Shown here piece after piece: positions 25,862 to 34,059 of a DNA stretch of 64,000 nucleotides (position 1 is its first letter; each line of letters opens with the position of its first letter). The notes under the pieces are model-generated. The model saw only the letters and a program-made list of their open reading frames with translations. It was not told where the DNA came from and searched no databases. The position numbers and the translations under genes are program-made. This stretch comes from Allomuricauda sp. M10. Its GTDB lineage: Bacteria > Bacteroidota > Bacteroidia > Flavobacteriales > Flavobacteriaceae. The DNA lies in contig NZ_JAJGBN010000004.1 of the NCBI RefSeq assembly GCF_020782875.1, positions 1 through 64,000 on the forward strand. The letters run 5' to 3'.

Positions 25862-25886
25862 AAAGCACCGATTTTATCGGTGCTTT
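25862..25886 (-). terminator. terminator of the 25909-26694 lipoprotein gene
   Basis: An 11-bp perfect stem AAAGCACCGAT/ATCGGTGCTTT with a 3-nt loop, followed on the minus strand by seven T. Located between the lipoprotein stop and the aldehyde dehydrogenase start. Confidence 0.85.
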
Positions 25887-25908
25887 CCTTATATCTTTTT
25901 AGAAATGA

Positions 25909-26694
25909 CTATAATGTAATTTCTTCGGCTGCTCCGTTAGGGTAGATCAAGGTGGCTACATCGTCGCACTCCCCGTCTCCAAAATCAATGGTTACGGCTA
26001 GTCCGTTTTTAGATACCACCATCACGCCTGAGGTCAAATAGTCACAGGCGGCATTGCCTTGAAGCTCTTCCAAGGTTTCCACGGCATATACGTTACCTTC
26101 GGCTTCAATCGTCCAGTTTCCGGACAACCCGAATACAGTGCTGGCAAGGTCCTCACCAAAGGTGATGCTGAACGTTTTTTCGCCAGATTCACTGATTACG
26201 CTCTCATCTTCCATTTCGATGGACATGTCACTGGTCACGGAAAAGGAAACGGTGGATTGCTCCACGCTGGTATTCACCACATACGTACGGGTTCCGTTTA
26301 TTTTAATGGTGCCCACATAAAAATCCACATAAGTAGCGGTGAACGATGCGGTTTCCGTACCTGCTTGGTAGGTTACGGTCACGGTTCCGTTGATATTGTC
26401 GGTGCCATTAAGAACGCAATTGTTAAAAGTGGCCACAAAACCAGTTTCGGTAAATTCAGCGGCATAACAGTCGCTGATCTTTGCTGTTGCCATCTTGCCT
26501 GTGCTTCCGGCATAAATTTCGGCCAAGGCACTATCGGCAACACCGGCCACTTCGTCCGTGGTCAAAATGGTCTGTAGTTCTGCTTGGGTCAGTTTTTCGT
26601 CTTCACTGATACCATCTTCGCTACAGGATTGAAAACCCATAAAAGCAATTCCGATTAGGGCAATAGCATAAAATTTCTGTGTAAGTCTGATCAT
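25909..26694 (-). CDS. lipoprotein of unknown function
   Basis: The 261-residue protein has a lipoprotein signal ending in MGFQSCSED. The mature part is mostly beta strands with many Thr and Val (VTVTYQAGTETASFTATYVDF), and keeps three further Cys (CYAAEF, NNCVLN, AACDY) plus GECDD. It resembles the surface-layer style lipoproteins common in this group, with no catalytic motif. Divergent from the lipocalin-like gene at 26845, with a 150-bp shared promoter region. Confidence 0.7.
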   Translation of the reverse strand: MIRLTQKFYAIALIGIAFMGFQSCSEDGISEDEKLTQAELQTILTTDEVAGVADSALAEIYAGSTGKMATAKISDCYAAEFTETGFVATFNNCVLNGTDNINGTVTVTYQAGTETASFTATYVDFYVGTIKINGTRTYVVNTSVEQSTVSFSVTSDMSIEMEDESVISESGEKTFSITFGEDLASTVFGLSGNWTIEAEGNVYAVETLEELQGNAACDYLTSGVMVVSKNGLAVTIDFGDGECDDVATLIYPNGAAEEITL

Positions 26695-26844
26695 GTTACT
26701 TCAGTTAAGTGTTTACGGTGGATAAACGGAGTATGGTGGGGTTTAGTGTGCTGGGAATCCACAGATCGACAAAATGCCATGTTCCTCACCATTATTTTCA
26801 GTGATAATTGGTATCTTTCCCTGTCTATATAAACAGAATTCCAC

Positions 26845-27315
26845 ATGAAAAACATAAAAACTTCCTTCCTTTTTGCCCTTTCTATCGCTTTTTTACTCTC
26901 ATGTAGTGATGATGATGGTGGTTCCACTTCTGCGGATGCGGACCTTATCGGTACCTATGATCTACAGGAAGTGAATTTGAGTGGCGCGGTGGATGTGGAT
27001 GGTGATGGCTCCTCCTCAACCAATTTAATGGATGAAGCCGATTGCATTTCGGGTACCTTGATCATCAGGGACAATATGACCTGGCAGTTTGAACAGACCA
27101 ATTTTACGGTGACCAATATTACCAACAACCAAGTGCATGTGGATTGTTCCGGAAGCAGCTTGGGAACCGGTGCCTGGGCCAGTGATGGTGTACAGATCGC
27201 TTTCCAGGGAAGTTCTTTGTTGGGTACATTACAGATCAGCACCAACCGCATTATCAAGGTTGAAGGTGATGTATTGCCCGGTGTTCAATCTTACGTTTAT
27301 GTGAAAAGGCAGTAA
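26845..27315 (+). CDS. lipocalin-like lipoprotein
   Basis: A 156-residue lipoprotein (LLSCSDDDGGS). The mature chain reads LIGTYDLQEVNLSG, then a DxDGDGSS acidic loop, CISGTLIIRDNMTWQFEQTNF, and ends IIKVEGDVLPGVQSYVYVKRQ. This pattern (GTW/GTY start, strand-turn repeats, closing YVYVKR) is that of small Bacteroidota lipocalin-like proteins. Binding partner unknown. It ends 6 bp before the convergent trehalase gene. Confidence 0.7.
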   Translation: MKNIKTSFLFALSIAFLLSCSDDDGGSTSADADLIGTYDLQEVNLSGAVDVDGDGSSSTNLMDEADCISGTLIIRDNMTWQFEQTNFTVTNITNNQVHVDCSGSSLGTGAWASDGVQIAFQGSSLLGTLQISTNRIIKVEGDVLPGVQSYVYVKRQ

Positions 27316-27321
27316 TCCGGT

Positions 27322-28908
27322 TTAATTCGGACGTTCCAAATCTTTCAACAATTGTTTGAAACCAAGGGCCACACCATTGGTCCAACCAAAACCATCCTGG
27401 GTGGGGTACTCCCCTCCTCCTGAAAGTAACGAAAGGTCCTCCACATTGTATTTTTCCATCATTTTTCCAGTATTGGCATACACTTTTTCGTTTAAGGCTA
27501 ACCAACGTGTCATGATTTCCTTGGCTTCTTCCACGTAGCCATAATTCAATAATCCATTAACGGCTAACCATTGCAAGGGTGCCCAGCCATTTGGAGCGTC
27601 CCATTGCTGACCGGAGTGGTCCAATGTAGTGACTAGCCCTCCATCCTTTAAAAAAGTGTTCATGATCATATCCTTTACTTTTTCCGCCTGTTCTTCAGTG
27701 GCTAGGCCAAAAAACAAAGGAGTGACTCCCGCCAAAGTGGGTGCCGTGGTCATGGATGCTTTGTCAAAATTGTAATCGTGGAAGTAGCCGTTCTGGTCAT
27801 TCCAAAAATAGGTTTGGATGGCTTTCTTTCGTGTTTCTGCCAATGTCTCAAATTGTTGTTGTGCCGATGTATCCCCTTTGATGCCATTGGCCTTGGCCAA
27901 GGTCTTTTCCATAAAATACAGTAGGGAATTCAAATCCACAGGTAATATGGAAAGGATCTCCGTGGAGGCAAGACCTCCCTCCTCCCCAAACCATCGGGAG
28001 CTAAAATCCCAGCCCGAAGCCGCTGCGGACCGAAGGTTTTTATACAGCAGTTGTTTTAAAGAATCCGAAGGCAAGGAACTGGCCAATAAAAAATCCTCTT
28101 TGTAAGACTCTGGTCTCGGGGTATTTCCCGCATCCCAATACCGGTTCAGGGTAATACCGTCACTAAGGTTCACCACCCGTTTTTCTGGGTCGAGGCTATC
28201 CCCTTTTTGTGCCCCTTCCATCCAATATTGGTATTCCTTGGTCATCTGCGGAAGGTATTTTACGAGCAATTGTTCGTCTTTTCTAGCAATGGCGTCCACC
28301 ATTAACGCAAAGTATGGGGGCTGTGAGCGCGTTTTATAGTAATCGCGGGTACCGTTTGGTATAAATCCGATGGAATCGATCAAGAAAGCAAAATTATCCA
28401 CCATACTTTGGGCCACTTCGTCCTGCTTGTCTACCAATAAACCTTCCATGGTGAAATAACTGTCCCAATAGTAGATTTCCTGAAAACGACCCCCGGGAAC
28501 AATGTAGTTGTGGGGCAATGCTATTCGGGTGGAATGGGCAATCACACTATCCGGATTTCGTTTCAATTTATCCCACATGTGTGAAATATGGGTATACATG
28601 TTTTGAGTGGTATCCAATTCAAATTGAAGCCCTTTCATGGATTTGTCCTCAAAGTTCTCCAATACAAAATCGTTTAAGCTAAATTCTTGATTGTCTTTGG
28701 TTTGAAGGTATTCTTCTTCAAGTGTTGCTATATCTTTTTTCGGGACCAAGTCCACAAAGGTTTTGGAATCTTCAAAAATGCCCGACATCTGTACATCCTT
28801 GAAGAGTTGGGTGTCATAAAAACTGATGGGTTCCGTGCTTACAGGTGCTTCCTGTTTGCAACCAATCAAAAAAGCGATGATCAAGGTTCCAAATAACCAA
28901 TTTTTCAT
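27322..28908 (-). CDS. treA: alpha,alpha-trehalase lipoprotein (GH37)
   Basis: The 528-residue protein has a lipoprotein signal (LIGCKQEAP). It carries both trehalase signatures: PGGRFQEIYYWDSYF (around residue 135-150) and QWDAPNGWAPLQW (around 433-445). The catalytic Asp is in RYWDAGNTPRPESY and the base Glu near the C-terminal GGGEYPTQDGFGWTNGV. It hydrolyses trehalose to two glucose in the periplasm or at the surface. The divergent GntR regulator, 85 bp away and with a palindrome between them, is the likely controller. The name treA follows the exported GH37 form; treF would be the cytoplasmic one. Confidence 0.93.
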   Translation of the reverse strand: MKNWLFGTLIIAFLIGCKQEAPVSTEPISFYDTQLFKDVQMSGIFEDSKTFVDLVPKKDIATLEEEYLQTKDNQEFSLNDFVLENFEDKSMKGLQFELDTTQNMYTHISHMWDKLKRNPDSVIAHSTRIALPHNYIVPGGRFQEIYYWDSYFTMEGLLVDKQDEVAQSMVDNFAFLIDSIGFIPNGTRDYYKTRSQPPYFALMVDAIARKDEQLLVKYLPQMTKEYQYWMEGAQKGDSLDPEKRVVNLSDGITLNRYWDAGNTPRPESYKEDFLLASSLPSDSLKQLLYKNLRSAAASGWDFSSRWFGEEGGLASTEILSILPVDLNSLLYFMEKTLAKANGIKGDTSAQQQFETLAETRKKAIQTYFWNDQNGYFHDYNFDKASMTTAPTLAGVTPLFFGLATEEQAEKVKDMIMNTFLKDGGLVTTLDHSGQQWDAPNGWAPLQWLAVNGLLNYGYVEEAKEIMTRWLALNEKVYANTGKMMEKYNVEDLSLLSGGGEYPTQDGFGWTNGVALGFKQLLKDLERPN

Positions 28909-28965
28909 TGTGCAGTGTTTAATCTTGATTAAATATAGGATAATAAGCGCAATTTCAACTCGTTA

Positions 28966-28979
28966 AATCGTATACGATT
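28966..28979. promoter_or_regulatory. palindromic operator AATCGTATACGATT
   Basis: A perfect 14-bp palindrome centred on GTATAC, 14 bp before the GntR start codon and within the 85-bp divergent trehalase-gntR region. FCD/FadR-type GntR proteins commonly bind palindromes with a TnGTATACnA-like core. It probably mediates autoregulation and control of trehalase. Confidence 0.6.
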
Positions 28980-28993
28980 CGTAATTTGCAAGC

Positions 28994-29632
28994 ATGGGCC
29001 ATGTATCGGTTTTAAGGGACAAAATCAAGGAACACCTTCTTCTTCAAATACGGGAAGGTCAGTTAGGAATTGGCAAAACCATTAATTTGGCGGCTTTGTC
29101 TAGAGCAACAGGAATAAGCGTCACCCCTATCCGAGAAGCTTTGAGTCAATTGGAGCACGCCCGAATCATAAAGGCGGTACCCAACAGAGGATTTGTGGTG
29201 TCCCCACTGAGCAAATCGGAGGTTAAGGATATTATCAGCACCATTGCCCAACTGGAGATCATGGCGTTGGATGCTTCCCATTTGAATACGGATGAAATCA
29301 GTGCTTTAAAAAATATACTGGTGCGTATGGAAACCTTTCATCATATTTCGGAAGGATTGCCATTTCATCTGGAGTTTCATAGCAAATTGGTGCAAGCTTG
29401 TCAGAATAAGGTATTACTTCAGGTATTGGACGATTTGCGACTCAGATTATCGTTTTACGAACATCAATTGCTCAACAAACCCCAATTTTTGGAAAGTATG
29501 CTGCGCCAGAATAGATCCATTGTGGATGCCATTGAAGAGGATAATATTCCTACAGCGGCTTTGTTGCTCAAGATGAACTGGATGGCGATTTTGGAGTTAA
29601 TGATTGCACAAATGGACGTTAAAAAAGGTTAA
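28994..29632 (+). CDS. GntR-family (FCD-type) transcriptional regulator
   Basis: The 212-residue protein has an N-terminal winged helix (residues about 8-75: LAALSRATGISVTPIREALSQLEHARIIKAVPNRGFVV). A helical FCD ligand domain follows (about 80-205) with the metal-contacting residues of the family: LEFHSKLVQAC and the MRQ-NRSIVDAIEEDN section. Divergent from trehalase, so it may sense trehalose-derived or other carbon metabolites. The palindrome just upstream supports direct autoregulation. Start ATG 28994. Confidence 0.88.
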   Translation: MGHVSVLRDKIKEHLLLQIREGQLGIGKTINLAALSRATGISVTPIREALSQLEHARIIKAVPNRGFVVSPLSKSEVKDIISTIAQLEIMALDASHLNTDEISALKNILVRMETFHHISEGLPFHLEFHSKLVQACQNKVLLQVLDDLRLRLSFYEHQLLNKPQFLESMLRQNRSIVDAIEEDNIPTAALLLKMNWMAILELMIAQMDVKKG

Positions 29633-29690
29633 TCTTCTGACTATCAAAATAAAATAAGTGTAATTTCGTTCTCGGTTAAAACACATATCC

Positions 29691-29834
29691 ATGCAATTCT
29701 TGAACAAGGAAATCGAGGCCCTTACGAAACGCAGAAAATCCCAATCGTTGGTCAAAAAACAAGTTTCTTGTGGAATTTTCCAAGATTTGGAACTTGCCGA
29801 TTTGGAATCCAAAAAGATCGCGACCAAAAAATAA
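29691..29834 (+). CDS. small basic protein, 47 aa
   Basis: An ATG-to-TAA frame encodes a Lys-rich 47-residue peptide beginning MQFLNKEIEALTKRRKSQ and ending DLESKKIATKK. It follows the GntR gene by 58 bp. A promoter-like TAATTTCG lies about 20 bp upstream of the start. It ends 2 bp before the convergent MobA gene, leaving no spare space, which supports a real gene. No family recognised. Confidence 0.45.
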   Translation: MQFLNKEIEALTKRRKSQSLVKKQVSCGIFQDLELADLESKKIATKK

Positions 29835-29836
29835 CC

Positions 29837-30442
29837 CTACTTCCCTTTTGCTTGTAGTTTCTGTTTGGCCCATTTATAATCGGCCGGACTGTTGGCATTG
29901 AACAAAGCAATGTCCTGATCCGGATGAACCAATTTCACATCCGAAATCATTAAAAAATCCCGCGGGGAATGTTTTTGGGTTTTATCCACATGTACTTTAA
30001 CGGCCTTAAGCCCTGAAACTTCCCAAATGGCAAATAAGGGTTCCGGTACCTGCCCATTTTGATGAGCATAGGCCGTTGCCCATTTATTGGAATCCCGTTC
30101 CTTTGCCAATTTTAGGAGCGATTGTTCATCTACAAAAGGGAGGTCACAGGCCAGCACTAACCACGCCACATTTGGATGCTTTTCATGGGCACTCAGAATC
30201 CCATTCAAAGGACCTTTATATTGGTCCATGTCCTCAATGCGTTGAAAATCCCACAGGCCAAGTGATTGCCCTTTTCCAATGCCTACAAAAACAGCATCGC
30301 ACACCTTTTGAAGGAGTTTCATTAGGTGATCACGTTGCGGACTTTTGTGGTAAACAATCTGTCCTTTATCCGAACCCATTCGTGAACTTTTGCCCCCGTC
30401 AAGGACCAGGCCATACAAGGTTTTATGTTCCGGCGTACCCAT
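29837..30442 (-). CDS. mobA: molybdenum cofactor guanylyltransferase MobA
   Basis: The 201-residue protein has the nucleotidyltransferase signature LDGGKSSRMGSDKG at residues 14-27 (usually LAGGxSxRMGxDK), then LACDLPFVDEQSLLKL with the metal-binding Asp in CDLPF. It transfers GMP from GTP to molybdopterin to form the bis-MGD precursor of molybdoenzymes. The MoaD-like gene is 40 bp upstream in the same operon. No moaA, moaC, moaE or molybdoenzyme gene lies in this window, so the rest of the pathway must be elsewhere. Confidence 0.88.
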   Translation of the reverse strand: MGTPEHKTLYGLVLDGGKSSRMGSDKGQIVYHKSPQRDHLMKLLQKVCDAVFVGIGKGQSLGLWDFQRIEDMDQYKGPLNGILSAHEKHPNVAWLVLACDLPFVDEQSLLKLAKERDSNKWATAYAHQNGQVPEPLFAIWEVSGLKAVKVHVDKTQKHSPRDFLMISDVKLVHPDQDIALFNANSPADYKWAKQKLQAKGK

Positions 30443-30482
30443 ACTTTAAAGATACGCAGAGAAAACAGATTCAACTAAAATT

Positions 30483-30743
30483 TCACATCCAAACCATTTC
30501 TGGTGGAGGAATCAGAGCGATCTCATCATACGAATTGATGAATTCATGGTCTTTGGCGTAATTGTGGTTCACTGCTACTGCCAATGAAGTCAGTTTCTTG
30601 AGTGCCGGATAGGTGTTTCCCAAAAAGATTTTAAGTTCCCCAACTGTTTTGGGCAAAGGCTTCCCGGTAATATTGGAAGTGGGTACGGATAATGTGGGAC
30701 TGCCCACAATTTCCTTGGCGGTCCCGTATAAAAGTATCGTCAT
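30483..30743 (-). CDS. MoaD/ThiS-like sulfur carrier lacking the C-terminal Gly-Gly
   Basis: The 86-residue protein has the beta-grasp layout of molybdopterin synthase small subunits: MTILLYGTAKEIVG, VGELKIFLGNTYPALKKL, VAVNHNYA and the closing YDEIALIPPPE. Functional MoaD ends IPPxxGG, where the terminal Gly is thiocarboxylated. Here the reading frame goes IPPPEMVWM-stop, with no Gly-Gly in this or the alternative frames. It is either a degenerate copy or works differently. The neighbouring mobA supports a molybdopterin link. Confidence 0.7.
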   Translation of the reverse strand: MTILLYGTAKEIVGSPTLSVPTSNITGKPLPKTVGELKIFLGNTYPALKKLTSLAVAVNHNYAKDHEFINSYDEIALIPPPEMVWM

Positions 30744-30976
30744 AATTTCAACCTATTAAAATTGTCTGCTTTTGGTTTTGGCTAGATAGGTTGGAATGTT
30801 GTTTGGATCGGGAGATGTTCCCTTGAACCGATGAAATTATTAAAAATTGCACAAACCGTTACCAATTTAACAAGCCCGCTGATTTTTTAACTTTTCTTTA
30901 AACCAATTCCGGAAATGCCACATACTTTTCATAATATTTGTGCGTTTTGCATGCAGAACCTTAACTTCTTTTGAAA

Positions 30977-32059
30977 ATGAAAAACGTATTTCGATATTTA
31001 TTTCTCGTTTCTATAACCTTAGCTATTTTTTCCTGCGGTAATTCGGATGATGATGTTCGTTTCGACATCAACAATAGCGAATTGGGCCTTGGTGAAGAAC
31101 CGGATGATTGCCTTGGTTTTGGTGAAAATGAACTCTTGCTTTCCATTCAGGATGAGTACACTACCCTACCCGGAAAAGTTTCGATCCTTTTCAAGGTTTC
31201 CGATCTTTTGGGGAATCCCATTTCAGGATTGACTGCGGATGAGTTCACCATTTATGAACAAGGACGAAACGATGATTGTTTCAATTTGATATCTCCTTCG
31301 GAGTCCCAAGCGAGGATTTCTCCCAATACACAGATTTTTAACAACAACACCATATTGGTCCTGGATTTGAGTAACAGTGTCTTGGCAAGTAGCTTGACGG
31401 AATTGAAATCGGCATCGACAAGTTTTATCAACAACGTAATGCCTTCGCCAGAAACAACATCCTTTAAAATGGCCATTTATTGGTTTGATGGTGAGGATGA
31501 GCTACATCTTTTGAATCCCCTAACCTCTTCCACCGCTGAATTAACAGCCGCTGTGGATGGTATCACTGCAGATATCAGCAACGATCCGAGTACCGATCTT
31601 TATGGAGCGGTGATCAAATCCACCAAAATTGCTGAAGATTTGTTGAGGGCCAATTCCAATGCCATCGGGGCATCTTCCGTGGTATTGTTCACGGATGGAA
31701 CCGACCAGGCGAGCCGATACAAGGAATCTGATGCCCTTAAAGCAGTAAATGAAGCCAGCAGGAACATTTCCTATTTCACCATTGGACTAGGAGCGGAAAT
31801 CGATACCGAAGTCCTTTCCGAAATTGGTAAGACCGCCAGTGTCTTTGCTGCCAATAAGGAAGAATTGGAACTTACTTTCAATGAAATTTCAGAACGCGTC
31901 TCCGAGCAAGCCAACAGTTTTTACCTTTTTGAGTATTGTACCCCAAAACGGGATGGTAGTGGCGTGAGCAATCTGGTCATACGATTGAGCCATGGAGGGC
32001 TGAAAGGTGCCGTTCAGACTAAATTTGATGCAAAAGGATTTGAAGGAGGATGTCTATAA
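30977..32059 (+). CDS. VWA-domain lipoprotein
   Basis: The 360-residue protein starts at ATG 30977 (TTG 30971 is less likely) with a lipoprotein signal ending in AIFSCGNSDDD. A VWA-like domain covers about residues 115-320. Its metal-ion-dependent adhesion site starts VLDLSNS (DxSxS), with a later Asp in FTDGTDQ. It begins with a strand domain containing GNPISGLTADEFTIYEQ. Such proteins bind protein partners or surfaces in the periplasm. Single gene; no partner ATPase nearby. Confidence 0.8.
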   Translation: MKNVFRYLFLVSITLAIFSCGNSDDDVRFDINNSELGLGEEPDDCLGFGENELLLSIQDEYTTLPGKVSILFKVSDLLGNPISGLTADEFTIYEQGRNDDCFNLISPSESQARISPNTQIFNNNTILVLDLSNSVLASSLTELKSASTSFINNVMPSPETTSFKMAIYWFDGEDELHLLNPLTSSTAELTAAVDGITADISNDPSTDLYGAVIKSTKIAEDLLRANSNAIGASSVVLFTDGTDQASRYKESDALKAVNEASRNISYFTIGLGAEIDTEVLSEIGKTASVFAANKEELELTFNEISERVSEQANSFYLFEYCTPKRDGSGVSNLVIRLSHGGLKGAVQTKFDAKGFEGGCL

Positions 32060-32133
32060 GTTTCTAGCGGAATTTACCGGAATCCTTTTTGCATAAATCC
32101 GTATCTTGGAGGTCAAATAAACTGAAACAAACT

Positions 32134-33081
32134 ATGACATTCCGAAAAAAATCTTTTCGTATTCTTTTGTTGTGCTTCCTATTTGCGGCGGCATTTAACA
32201 CCTATGCCCAACACATCAGTCCTTTGGAAGGAAGATGGGACCTAGAAATGGACTTTATGGGCAAAAAAGCCCCGTCTTGGCTGGAAATCCGACATTCGGG
32301 TACGGCAACTTTGTTGGGCCGTTTTGTATTTGCCTTTGGTAGTGCAAGACCTATTTCCGAGGTAAAAACGTATGGTGACAACAAATTCACTTTTAGTATT
32401 CCCAATCAATGGGAACCCAAGGGAAGTGATATGATCTTTCATGGGCAACTGACAGATGGAAAAATGAAAGGCACTATGATCTTTACCGATGGTACCACAA
32501 TGCATTGGACCGGTGCCAAGGCTCCAGAGCTTGCCTATACCGAAAATGCGAAATGGGACAAGCCCATCAATGTTTTTAACGGAAAAGATTTGACCGGTTG
32601 GCATGTGGATGGTGAAAAAAATCAATGGGTCATTAAAGATGGCGTATTGACCAGTCCAGAGTCTGGTTCCAACTTGCTCACCGATCAAAAATTCAAGGAT
32701 TTTAAACTGCATGTGGAATTCCGTTATCCCCAAGGAAGTAACAGTGGAATTTACCTTCGTGGCCGTTACGAGGTTCAAATCGTGGACAGCGAAGGATTGG
32801 AGCCTTTGGACATTTATCTAGGTGGTGTATATGGATTCTTGGAGCCCAATGAAAATGCTTCCAAGCCTGCAGGTGAATGGCAAACCTATGATATTACGTT
32901 GATCGGAAGAAGGGTAACCGTAACCTTGAATGGTAAAACAGTCATCAATGATGCTACCATACCAGGAATTACTGGTGGAGCCATCGATAGTAAGGAAGGT
33001 GAACCTGGACCTTTCATGATTCAAGGCGATCATGGACCCATTGAATATAGAAGTTTTGTGGTGACGCCAAGAAAAGAATAA
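32134..33081 (+). CDS. secreted DUF1080 protein with N-terminal beta domain
   Basis: The 315-residue protein starts at ATG 32134 with a signal peptide (FAAAFNTYAQ). Residues about 25-145 form an unassigned beta domain (SPLEGRWDLEMDFMGKKAPSW). DUF1080, a concanavalin-like fold now often called 3-keto-disaccharide hydrolase, spans about 155-312 with NVFNGKDLTGWH, FRYPQGSNSGIYLRGRYEVQI and the closing GPIEYRSFVV. It probably acts on glycans or 3-keto sugars in the periplasm. It faces a second DUF1080 gene across a bidirectional terminator. Confidence 0.85.
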   Translation: MTFRKKSFRILLLCFLFAAAFNTYAQHISPLEGRWDLEMDFMGKKAPSWLEIRHSGTATLLGRFVFAFGSARPISEVKTYGDNKFTFSIPNQWEPKGSDMIFHGQLTDGKMKGTMIFTDGTTMHWTGAKAPELAYTENAKWDKPINVFNGKDLTGWHVDGEKNQWVIKDGVLTSPESGSNLLTDQKFKDFKLHVEFRYPQGSNSGIYLRGRYEVQIVDSEGLEPLDIYLGGVYGFLEPNENASKPAGEWQTYDITLIGRRVTVTLNGKTVINDATIPGITGGAIDSKEGEPGPFMIQGDHGPIEYRSFVVTPRKE

Positions 33082-33105
33082 TTTTCAAGAAACTAGCAAG
33101 CATAA

Positions 33106-33130
33106 AAAAGCCCGATTTAATCGGGCTTTT
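33106..33130. terminator. bidirectional terminator between the two DUF1080 genes
   Basis: An 11-bp perfect stem AAAAGCCCGAT/ATCGGGCTTTT with loop TTA and flanking A and T runs on both sides, in the gap between convergent genes. Confidence 0.9.
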
Positions 33131-33134
33131 ATTT

Positions 33135-33743
33135 TTACTGTACTTCTACAGGTTTTATTTTGATGTTGCGCCATTTTACTTTTATGCCGCCACCATCGTG
33201 AATTTGAAGAGCAATTGCTCCAACGCCTTCACCAATTTTCTCATCGGTAAGATGGACCATTTCCACTCCGTTCAGCCAAGTAACGATATCCGAACCGTGC
33301 ACCCTAATCTTCATGGTATTCCACTCACCCATTTTAAGTGCTTTATCCTTTTCAGGTTCAGGTTGGATCAACCAACCACGGCCATAGGATTCATAAATAC
33401 CTCCGGTATATTTTCCTGGAGGGGCAACTTCAACTTGCCACCCACTTACAATGGTACCTTCAAAGGTAGAGCGGATGAAAACGCCACTGTTCCCATTGGC
33501 TTCCTGCTTAAATTCTAGGGTCAGTTCAAAATCCTTGTAAAAATCCTTGGTGGACAAATACCCGTAATCGGCTTTGGGACCACTTTCACAAATAAGTTCG
33601 CCGTTTTCAACGTACCATTTTTCCTCACCGTGAACAACCCATCCGTCCAAATCTTTTCCATTGAAAAGGCTCTTGGCTTCTTGGGCAGAAACCGTCTTTG
33701 TCACCAAAACGGATAAAATAGCAAATGCAATAAGTTTCTTCAT
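33135..33743 (-). CDS. secreted DUF1080 protein
   Basis: A 202-residue single-domain secreted DUF1080 protein (signal peptide to VSAQ near residue 20). It begins SLFNGKDLDGWVVHGEEKWYVENGELIC, continues LEFKQEANGNSGVFIRSTFEG and the active-site-like WQVEVAPPGKYTGGIY, and closes GGGIKVKWRNIKIKPV. Same fold as the neighbour at 32134 without its extra domain. Probable 3-keto-glycoside or glycan hydrolase. Start ATG 33743. Confidence 0.85.
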   Translation of the reverse strand: MKKLIAFAILSVLVTKTVSAQEAKSLFNGKDLDGWVVHGEEKWYVENGELICESGPKADYGYLSTKDFYKDFELTLEFKQEANGNSGVFIRSTFEGTIVSGWQVEVAPPGKYTGGIYESYGRGWLIQPEPEKDKALKMGEWNTMKIRVHGSDIVTWLNGVEMVHLTDEKIGEGVGAIALQIHDGGGIKVKWRNIKIKPVEVQ

Positions 33744-33891
33744 TATCTAGTCAATTTGAAGAAGAAAGATATACAATTCTCTTCCAAAACGGTCAAAAAA
33801 ATAGGGTTTTTGGCCCAATAGTTGTTTTACAGATACAAACAACTGCTGACATCCTATCAATAACTGAAGTTCAACCTCAAAAAGATTCGCT

Positions 33892-34059
33892 ATGGATGTT
33901 GTAAAGGAAATTATTCAGAACAGTGCCATTGGACCGCTTTCCTATGGTTACAAAAGTGCCGTACTCATCTTGTTCGGACTTATTGTTAGTATTTTGTTGA
34001 TCATGTTGGCCCTTTTGTTGAGTCACGGTGCCAACCTGACCTTTCATTATGGTTATTAA
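33892..34059 (+). CDS. small single-pass membrane protein, 55 aa
   Basis: ATG 33892 to TAA 34059 encodes a 55-residue protein with one long hydrophobic helix (SAVLILFGLIVSILLIMLALLL, about residues 22-43), flanked by a short N-terminal amphipathic part and an aromatic tail NLTFHYGY. It ends exactly where the M14 peptidase gene ends on the other strand, sharing 3 bp. No family known. Coding density and codon choice look real. Confidence 0.5.
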   Translation: MDVVKEIIQNSAIGPLSYGYKSAVLILFGLIVSILLIMLALLLSHGANLTFHYGY

